A stretch of DNA of 42,048 nt from Bacteroidaceae bacterium (GTDB taxonomy: Bacteria > Bacteroidota > Bacteroidia > Bacteroidales > Bacteroidaceae): contig JAFXZK010000090.1 of NCBI GenBank assembly GCA_017541265.1, positions 1 to 42,048 of the forward strand. Reading direction: 5' to 3'. This document shows positions 35,112 to 42,048 of the stretch, one piece after another. How positions within the stretch are numbered: the first letter of the stretch is position 1; each line of letters starts with the position of its first letter. The notes under the pieces are model-generated. The model searched no databases. It had not been told where the DNA came from and worked only from the letters and a program-made list of their open reading frames with translations. The translations under genes were made by a program, and so were the position numbers.

Positions 35112-35141
35112 TTGGGGCTTCCGCATCCTGCGGTTTGCCCC
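35112..35141. other. Nested GC-rich hairpin of unknown role
   Basis: TGGGGC and GCCCCA enclose CCGCA-TCC-TGCGG, giving an 11-bp two-part stem on either strand. It stands between the DUF349 terminator and array 2 and is not followed by a T run on the plus strand. It may be a second terminator, a small RNA element or a REP-like palindrome. Confidence 0.6.
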
Positions 35142-35144
35142 ATG

Positions 35145-35200
35145 CAGAAAGAGACGGAAGCCTGCTGCTGGAGTTGTTTCCTGCGGCAGGCTTCCGCCTC
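35145..35200 (-). terminator. Intrinsic terminator of the DUF349 gene
   Basis: On the minus strand GAGGCGGAAGCCTGC (35200-35186) pairs with GCAGGCTTCCGTCTC (35165-35151), with a single G-U wobble, followed by TTTCT. The wobble would be an A-C mismatch on the plus strand, supporting the minus orientation. It lies 25 bases after the stop. Confidence 0.88.
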
Positions 35201-35224
35201 TTTTGTATCCGATGGGAAGCAGGG

Positions 35225-37195
35225 TCAGCCCTGCTCCTCTGCCATCTGCTCGTCGACTGCCTTTATCTTCTGTGCCAGAAGGTTCAGTTCGTCGCGGAGC
35301 TTTTCGACCTTCTTGTTCATGGCTTCGACCAGAGAATTGCCCTTCTTGCTGCCCGCATTGAGGAAGCCGATGTTGTTCTCGTAGGTCTTGATTTCCGTCA
35401 CCATGCGCTCATAGGCACGCTGCATGCGCTCACGCTCGTTAGCCAGCGAACCGCCGGCGCTCTCCACCCTCTGCTGCAGGTTTTGGCGGAAATTGTTGAG
35501 GCGGCGCTTTGCCTGGCTGATTCCGTATGCGTCATAAATCTTGTCGCAAAGGGCGCGGTACTCCTTGTAGAGGGTTTCCTTGTCGCGGAAGGGAACGTGT
35601 CCCACTTCGCTCCACTTTTGCTGGAGTTCCTTGACCTGGGCGATGACACCCTCGCCCTCTGTCTCCGCCAGTTCCTTGAGCTGCTGGATGATGCCGAGCT
35701 TCTGCTCCTTGTTGGCTTTCTCTTCGTTGCGGACATCGGCAGTGGCTGCCTGACGCGCCTCGAAGAAGTGGTCGCAAGCGGCGGTGAAGCGCTTCCAGAG
35801 GTCCTCGCTGTACTTGCGGGGCACGGTGCCGATTTCCTTCCACTGCTTCTGCAGGTTGATGAGGATGTCGCCTGTGGAGCGCCATTCGGTGCTCTCCATG
35901 AGCGACTCGGCCTTCTCAACCAGCGCTTTCTTCTTGGCGAGATTGGTGCCCAGCTCCTCTTTGAGGTCGCGGAAGAAGGCGGTCTTCTTCTCGAAGAAGG
36001 CGTCGCACCCTTGACGGAAACGCTCGAAGATGGCTGTGTTCATCTTCTGCGGGGCGAAGCCGATGGTCTTCCATTCCGCCTGAAGCTCCTTGATTTTCTG
36101 CGTGACGGCATCCCAGTCGGCAAAGGTCTTAAGCCCGTCTGTCTCGAAGGCTTCGAGCTGTTCGCAGAGCGCCGTCTTCTTTGTCAGGTTCTCTTCTTCG
36201 CGGGCTTTGATGGCGTCGAAGAAAGCCTGATGTTTCTTATTGATGACGGTAGAGGCTTCCTTGAACTTTGCCCATACGTCTTCGCGGATTTCCTTGGCGA
36301 CAGGTCCCGTCTCCTTCCACTCCTGATGGAGCGCCTGCAACTGGTTGAAAGCCTGCAGCACGTCGGGATTCTCGGCAAGGGCCTCTGCCTGCTGGATGAG
36401 GCGCATCTTGATTTCAAGGTTCTTCTTGAAATCGTAGTCGCGCAGCTCATGCCCGAGCTTGAGCAGGTCATAGTACTGCTCGACGTAGAGCTGGTAGTTC
36501 TTCCAAAGCTCTGTGGCACGCTCGGCCGGCACAGCCTTTATCTCCTTCCACTCGTTCTGGAGAGCCTTGAACTCGTCGAAGTTCTGGTTGGCCTCCTCGG
36601 GTGTGGAGGCAAGCTGCTGTATGCGCTCCAGTATCTCGAGCTTGCGCTTGAGGTTGTCCTGCTTCTGCTGCTCCAGGGTTTCCTGAATGGCGGCACGGCG
36701 TTCGCGGATGGTCTGCATTGCCTGACGGAAGAGAGGCTCTGCCGCATCCACCTCGGGCATGAACTTGTCCTCCTCGCCTCCGGCTTCGATGAAGGCGTTG
36801 AAAGCCTCCTGCACCTCGGCGTTATGGAACTTGTAGAAGAGCTGCTTCAACAGGTTGAGTTCATTCTTGTCGCCTGCCTCGCCGCTGTTGGCGATTTCCT
36901 GTGCGCGGGCAACGACCTCATCCTTTGTCTTGAAAGTTTGCTGCACTATCGCCTGTTCGGCTTCTGGCCATGCGGCTTCTGCCTCTAACTCTACGGCTTC
37001 TGCCTCTGGCTCTGTCGCTTCTGCCTCAGGCTCTGTTGCTTCTGGCTCTACGGCTTCAGGCGTTTCGCTTTGTTCCGGTGCCGCCGGAGCTTCTACTTGG
37101 GGTTCTGTCACTTGTTCAGCAGCAGCCTCAACCGGCTGCTCGGCTGTAATCTCAGAAGACTGCTCAAGGGCAGTGGTCTCTAATTCGTCAGTCAT
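35225..37195 (-). CDS. DUF349 domain coiled-coil protein
   Basis: A 656-residue cytoplasmic protein. Residues 1-80 are low-complexity Glu/Ala/Pro repeats (EATEPEAEA-type) encoded by degenerate hexanucleotide-like DNA repeats. After about residue 160, DUF349-type helical units of roughly 70 residues recur, with LWKNYQLY, VWAKFKEAS, FERFRQGCD and LWKRFTAACDHFF at equivalent positions. The function of DUF349 is unknown; long charged helices suggest a structural or nucleic-acid-associated role. A weak -7 box lies 28 bases upstream and a strong terminator follows, so it is probably a single-gene transcript. Confidence 0.85.
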   Translation of the reverse strand: MTDELETTALEQSSEITAEQPVEAAAEQVTEPQVEAPAAPEQSETPEAVEPEATEPEAEATEPEAEAVELEAEAAWPEAEQAIVQQTFKTKDEVVARAQEIANSGEAGDKNELNLLKQLFYKFHNAEVQEAFNAFIEAGGEEDKFMPEVDAAEPLFRQAMQTIRERRAAIQETLEQQKQDNLKRKLEILERIQQLASTPEEANQNFDEFKALQNEWKEIKAVPAERATELWKNYQLYVEQYYDLLKLGHELRDYDFKKNLEIKMRLIQQAEALAENPDVLQAFNQLQALHQEWKETGPVAKEIREDVWAKFKEASTVINKKHQAFFDAIKAREEENLTKKTALCEQLEAFETDGLKTFADWDAVTQKIKELQAEWKTIGFAPQKMNTAIFERFRQGCDAFFEKKTAFFRDLKEELGTNLAKKKALVEKAESLMESTEWRSTGDILINLQKQWKEIGTVPRKYSEDLWKRFTAACDHFFEARQAATADVRNEEKANKEQKLGIIQQLKELAETEGEGVIAQVKELQQKWSEVGHVPFRDKETLYKEYRALCDKIYDAYGISQAKRRLNNFRQNLQQRVESAGGSLANERERMQRAYERMVTEIKTYENNIGFLNAGSKKGNSLVEAMNKKVEKLRDELNLLAQKIKAVDEQMAEEQG

Positions 37196-37222
37196 AACAA
37201 TATATTATTTTATTTGGGGATG

Positions 37223-37230
37223 CAAAGTAA
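37223..37230 (-). promoter_or_regulatory. Possible -7 box for the DUF349 gene
   Basis: On the minus strand this reads TTACTTTG, one mismatch from TAnnTTTG, 28 bases before the ATG. Confidence 0.4.
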
Positions 37231-37293
37231 ACAAAAAAAGCCCTAACCTGCAAGGAAAGAGCTTATTTTTTTGTCCGATAGCCAGAAAAATAG

Positions 37294-37324
37294 ATGTTCA
37301 ATGTTCAATGTTCAATGTTCAATG
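37294..37324. repeat. AATGTTC-family tandem 7-mer (4 copies)
   Basis: Four head-to-tail ATGTTCA units lie directly after the corA stop (minus strand). The same 7-mer appears inside cdsA at 41771. Confidence 0.9.
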
Positions 37325-37327
37325 ACG

Positions 37328-38254
37328 CTAAATCCACGTTTTGCGCTTGAAATACCACATAAAGGCAACAGTGACACCTATCGACAAGAAGAGGGCAAGC
37401 GGGAAGCCCCAGGCGGCACTCTCCATGCCGTTCACCAGGTTCATGCCGAAGAGACTGGCAATGAGCGTGGGGAACATGAGGATAATGCTGATGCTGGTGA
37501 GCATCTTCATGACCGAGCTCATGTTGTTGTTGATGATGTTGGCGTAGGTGTCCATCGTGCTGTCGAGGATGTTGGTGTAGATGTTGGTGGTCTCGCGTGC
37601 CTGGCTCATCTCGATGCCCACGTCCTCTATCATGTCTGCGTCAAGCTCGTCGATGGGCAGCTTGAACTTGAGCTTGGAGAGCAGGTTCTCGTTGCCACGG
37701 ATGGAGGTGACAAAGTAGGTGAGGCTGTCCTGCAGGCGGCTCAGCGATATGAGGTCGGCGTTGTCCACCTTGCGGTCGAGGTTCTGCTTGGCCTTATCGA
37801 TGAGCACGCTGATTTGCTTGAGCCGCTTCAGGTACCAGACAGCACAGCAGAGGAAGAGGCGGAATATCATATCCACCGAATCGACAAAGCCCAGCCCGCG
37901 CTTCTGCTGATAGGAGACGAAGTCAATCATCATGTTTGTCTCGAAGTTGCAGACCGTGATGAGTACATTGCCTTTCATGATGATACCGAGCGGGATGGTG
38001 GTGTAGGGCGTTCGGCTCTTGTTCTCCTTGACGTATGGGATACGCAGGATGATGAGCACCCAGCCATCGTCAATGTCGTAACGGGCACGTTCGTCCGTAT
38101 CGGCAATGTCGCTGATGTAGTAATCGGGAATCTTGAGTTCTTGCTCCAGGAAGTTCACGTCTTCCTGTGTCGGGCAGGTGACCTGCACCCAGCAGCCGGG
38201 CTGCCATTCGGGGATGGTACGCAGACCATTCGAAGTGTTCCAGTAAGTTCGCAT
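37328..38254 (-). CDS. corA: CorA-family magnesium/divalent cation transporter
   Basis: A 308-residue inner-membrane channel of the CorA/2-TM-GxN family. A large cytoplasmic domain (1-245) precedes two C-terminal helices. The selectivity motif GMN is at 270-272 and the protein ends in the basic tail FKRKTWI, both typical. It would import Mg2+ (or Co2+/Ni2+). The ATG at 38254 gives MRTYWNTSNGL. Two tRNA genes lie upstream on the same strand, 156 bases away, with an inverted repeat in the intervening leader; co-transcription with the tRNAs is possible because no separate promoter is evident. Confidence 0.9.
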   Translation of the reverse strand: MRTYWNTSNGLRTIPEWQPGCWVQVTCPTQEDVNFLEQELKIPDYYISDIADTDERARYDIDDGWVLIILRIPYVKENKSRTPYTTIPLGIIMKGNVLITVCNFETNMMIDFVSYQQKRGLGFVDSVDMIFRLFLCCAVWYLKRLKQISVLIDKAKQNLDRKVDNADLISLSRLQDSLTYFVTSIRGNENLLSKLKFKLPIDELDADMIEDVGIEMSQARETTNIYTNILDSTMDTYANIINNNMSSVMKMLTSISIILMFPTLIASLFGMNLVNGMESAAWGFPLALFLSIGVTVAFMWYFKRKTWI

Positions 38255-38285
38255 CGTCTTGGCTCCTCTTCTTTTTAGGGATGGG

Positions 38286-38324
38286 GTACATGCATAAAAT
38301 CCTTTTGCTCATAGGAGCATGTAC
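38286..38324 (-). promoter_or_regulatory. Inverted repeat with alternative pairing in the corA leader
   Basis: GTACATGC (38286-38293) and GCATGTAC (38317-38324) are perfect complements. A competing hairpin, TGCTC-ATAG-GAGCA (38306-38319), uses some of the same bases. Mutually exclusive structures upstream of a Mg2+ transporter could be regulatory. No known riboswitch is recognised. Confidence 0.4.
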
Positions 38325-38410
38325 GACGATACAGACTCCCAGGCACTAAGAATTGTAATTATCCGCGTGATAGTCGTCCATTGTGTGCTGTAAAACTAAA
38401 TTTGGTGTTG

Positions 38411-38481
38411 TTGGGCTACCCGGACTCGAACCAGGAAAGGCAGGACCAGAATCTGCAGTGTTACCATTACACCATAGCCCA
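38411..38481 (-). tRNA. tRNA-Gln (anticodon CTG), copy 2
   Basis: The minus strand folds as a 71-base tRNA with a TGGGCTA/TAGCCCA acceptor stem, D arm GTGT...ACAC, anticodon loop TTCTGGT (CTG, reading CAG) and T arm CCTGG-TTCGAGT-CCGGG. A-C at the top of the anticodon stem is the only mismatch. No CCA is encoded. The sequence is identical to the copy at 38502, with 20 bases between them. Confidence 0.93.
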
Positions 38482-38501
38482 ATATGACTGCGTTCTTTGT
38501 G

Positions 38502-38572
38502 TTGGGCTACCCGGACTCGAACCAGGAAAGGCAGGACCAGAATCTGCAGTGTTACCATTACACCATAGCCCA
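38502..38572 (-). tRNA. tRNA-Gln (anticodon CTG), copy 1
   Basis: Identical to the tRNA at 38411 over all 71 bases. It is promoter-proximal: TAACTTTG lies just upstream, so both copies are probably made from one precursor. Confidence 0.93.
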
Positions 38573-38582
38573 ATTGCGGCTG

Positions 38583-38613
38583 CAAAGTTACACCTTTTTT
38601 GTAAACTGACAAA
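38583..38613 (-). promoter_or_regulatory. Promoter of the tRNA-Gln pair
   Basis: On the minus strand TTTG (38613-38610) and TAACTTTG (38590-38583) are 19 bases apart, a full Bacteroidetes promoter ending 10 bases before the first tRNA. Confidence 0.8.
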
Positions 38614-38685
38614 TCTTTATGCCAAAAAAAACTTAATAATTTTGATTTCTTTACTCTTAACTCTTCACTTTTCACTTGAATTTCG

Positions 38686-38693
38686 TATCTTTG
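38686..38693 (+). promoter_or_regulatory. -7 promoter box of rsfS-ftsH-cdsA
   Basis: TATCTTTG lies 35 bases before the rsfS ATG. The -33 region is a TTTTCAC-type repeat without a clear TTTG. Confidence 0.6.
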
Positions 38694-38727
38694 CACACTC
38701 TTTAATACTTATTTATTATTATAGCGA

Positions 38728-39087
38728 ATGAAGGAAAAGAACGAACTGGTCGAGGCCATCGTTGCCGGACTGCAGGAGAAGAAGGGACGCGACATCGTTG
38801 TGGCAGACCTCACTGAGATACCCGATGCCGTGTGCCGCTACTTCGTCATCTGCTCGGGCGGTTCGCCACTGCAGATACAGGCTCTGGCGCACTCTGTAGG
38901 CGACACCTGCCGCACAAAGGTAGCCACAAAGCCGTTGGCTGTGGATGGCCTGAACAATGCCGTCTGGGTGGCTATGGACTTTGCAGAAGTCATCGTACAC
39001 ATCTTCCTGCCCGAACTGCGCAGCTTCTACGACATCGAACACCTCTGGGCTGACGCCGACCTCCACAGCATTCCTAACCTCGACTGA
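38728..39087 (+). CDS. rsfS: Ribosome silencing factor RsfS (Iojap/YbeB)
   Basis: A 119-residue cytoplasmic protein that binds L14 of the large ribosomal subunit and blocks subunit joining when nutrients are short. The fold is recognised by LQEKKGRDIVVADLTEIPDA at 15-34 followed by FVICSGGSPLQIQAL and the C-terminal WVAMDFAEVIVHIFLPELRSFYDIEHLW. Length is normal. It is the first gene of the rsfS-ftsH-cdsA order and ends 11 bases before ftsH. Confidence 0.93.
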   Translation: MKEKNELVEAIVAGLQEKKGRDIVVADLTEIPDAVCRYFVICSGGSPLQIQALAHSVGDTCRTKVATKPLAVDGLNNAVWVAMDFAEVIVHIFLPELRSFYDIEHLWADADLHSIPNLD

Positions 39088-39098
39088 CCTCACCGACT

Positions 39099-41064
<1,966 letters not shown>

Positions 41065-41066
<2 letters not shown>

Positions 41067-41096
41067 CTATGAACTCATAACTATGAATTATGAACT
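41065..41096. repeat. AACTATG-family repeat bridging ftsH and cdsA
   Basis: AACTATGAACTCATAACTATG and related units span the ftsH stop (41064-41066) and the cdsA start at 41090, which is itself an ATGAAC of the repeat. Confidence 0.8.
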
Positions 41097-41995
41097 TGCA
41101 TAGCCTCATCATCCGCACCCTGACCGGTGCCATTTATGTCCTGCTGCTTGTCAGCTGCACCGTCTATAGTCCCGTCAGTGCCTTTTTCTTCTTTGCCGTC
41201 GTTACGGCAGCCACATTGTGGGAGTTCGGCACACTGATGAACAAACATGTCCATTCCACAATCGTCCGCCCCATCAACGCTATGGCGGGCGTCGTGCTCA
41301 TTGCCGCCGTCTGGCTCAGCACCATCGCCAGCCCGCAGACCGCCAAGATGTTCGCGCTCTACGGCCTTCTGCTCCTCTACATCCTTGTGAGCGAACTTTA
41401 CAGGAAAGCCAGGACACCGCTCCGCAACTGGACTTTCTGCTTCGCCTCGCAAGTCTATGTCGCTATGCCCTTCGCCCTGCTGCCCCTGCTCAGCATCGTC
41501 TATGACGCGGACACAGGCGCCCTGGCGTACAACTGGATTTACCCGCTCACCCTCTTCATCTTCCTTTGGGTGAACGACACCTTCGCCTACCTTTGCGGTT
41601 GCTCGTTGCAGAAGTACATCCCCTTCAAGCTCTTCCCGCGCATCTCGCCCAAGAAGTCGTGGATAGGCAGCATTGGCGGCGGACTGTTCACCCTGCTTGC
41701 CGCCGTCATTATCTGGCGGCTGACAAATGGCCTTCCGCCTGCGCCTGAGGCGACAGCCGAAGAATGGCCAATGGTCAATGTTCAATGTTCAATGCCCCTC
41801 TGGCGTTGGCTGGGCTTTGCCCTCGTCGTCATTGTCTTCGGCACATGGGGCGACCTCGTGGAGAGCCTCATCAAACGTCATTTCGGCATCAAGGACAGCG
41901 GCAACGTCCTCCCCGGCCATGGCGGCATGCTCGACCGCTTCGACAGCGCCCTACTCGCCATCCCTGCCTCCGTCATTTACTTCATGTTGACATGA
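41090..41995 (+). CDS. cdsA: Phosphatidate cytidylyltransferase CdsA with a repeat-derived insertion
   Basis: A 301-residue inner-membrane enzyme making CDP-diacylglycerol from phosphatidic acid and CTP. About seven to eight hydrophobic helices are visible. The CDS signature is present near the C-terminus: GTWGDLVESLIKRHFGIKDSGN (in part KRHFGIKDSG) and LPGHGGMLDRFDS. Residues 228-235, MVNVQCSM, are encoded by an in-frame AATGTTC repeat (41771-41794) in a loop between helices. The start codon lies in an AACTATG-type repeat. The gene is complete and ends with FMLT at 41995. Confidence 0.93.
   Translation: MNLHSLIIRTLTGAIYVLLLVSCTVYSPVSAFFFFAVVTAATLWEFGTLMNKHVHSTIVRPINAMAGVVLIAAVWLSTIASPQTAKMFALYGLLLLYILVSELYRKARTPLRNWTFCFASQVYVAMPFALLPLLSIVYDADTGALAYNWIYPLTLFIFLWVNDTFAYLCGCSLQKYIPFKLFPRISPKKSWIGSIGGGLFTLLAAVIIWRLTNGLPPAPEATAEEWPMVNVQCSMPLWRWLGFALVVIVFGTWGDLVESLIKRHFGIKDSGNVLPGHGGMLDRFDSALLAIPASVIYFMLT
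41771..41794. repeat. AATGTTC tandem repeat inside cdsA
   Basis: ATGGTCA and ATGTTCA units run in frame through codons 228-235 of cdsA. The unit matches the intergenic repeat at 37294-37324. Confidence 0.85.
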
Positions 41996-42027
41996 AATTT
42001 GATTAAAGAATAGAGATTAGGGGATAA

Positions 42028-42048
42028 TTTTTCACTTTTCACTTTTCA
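42028..42048. repeat. TTTTCAC repeat at the window edge
   Basis: Three TTTTCAC units end the window. The same unit occurs at 38668-38676 and, as variants, at 5240-5310 and 30575-30617. No gene is visible after cdsA. Confidence 0.75.

Noticed and set aside
38070-38312. 80-codon minus-strand frame overlapping the corA start
   Set aside because: It overlaps corA in another frame, has no recognisable domain, and the corA start and N-terminus are normal.
38411-38572. Direct repeat or mobile element of 71 bases
   Set aside because: Both copies fold as complete tRNA-Gln genes with a promoter upstream, so they are a tandem tRNA pair.

Overview
The window looks like chromosome of a Bacteroidales bacterium, most likely Prevotellaceae. 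Genes are preceded by Bacteroidetes-type promoters (-7 box TAnnTTTG, sometimes with TTTG about 20 bases upstream) rather than Shine-Dalgarno sites. Marker genes fit as well: SufB/C/D/S, DUF5686, DUF4833, DUF349, a BspA-like leucine-rich-repeat protein, and the rsfS-ftsH-cdsA order. Coding DNA is rich in G/C at third positions, which produces many long antisense shadow ORFs. I saw no phage, IS element or CRISPR array.

Layout. (1) 98-6054, plus: GH105 hydrolase, GH2 hydrolase, a GHMP sugar kinase resembling galacturonokinase, and a sugar-1-phosphate nucleotidyltransferase, probably a small pectin/uronate utilisation or salvage unit. (2) 6220-11341, plus: rimP-nusA-infB-cvpA, with a terminator-like hairpin in the leader. 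(3) 11472-17372, plus: sufB-sufC-sufD, a membrane acyltransferase coupled by ATGA overlaps on both sides, then sufS. (4) 17473-22788: a membrane-bound AraC-type regulator (minus) divergent from a 1332-residue BspA-like surface protein (plus). (5) 22955-26223, minus: pnp and a frameshifted BspA-like pseudogene. (6) 26303-27448, plus: a thioredoxin-fold protein without its CXXC. (7) 27451-34803, minus: DUF4833, DUF5686 outer-membrane protein, FAD oxidoreductase, acyl carrier protein, ketoacyl synthase and a GNAT-type acyltransferase, read from the GNAT gene leftwards as a likely lipid or polyene locus. (8) 35225-38572, minus: DUF349 protein, CorA, two identical tRNA-Gln genes. (9) 38728-41995, plus: rsfS-ftsH-cdsA.

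The most unusual feature is the repeat content. Three arrays (11348-11457, 17384-17465, 35004-35091) share an exact 22-base period built from a 14-base palindromic core and an 8-base linker close to TTGGCAAT. Two have one core and the third has an unrelated core with the same architecture. A second class of 7-9 base tandem repeats (AACTATG, AATGTTC, TAATCAGAA, ATGAAA-like) fills many gene junctions, supplies start or stop codons, and has entered coding sequence in cdsA. A separate palindromic element sits in frame inside sufS.

If the GNAT gene starts at 34803, the longest gene-free stretch is 34804-35224. It holds a promoter, one 22-base array, a nested hairpin and a terminator. All other gaps are shorter than 300 bases, except 38255-38727, which holds the tRNAs.
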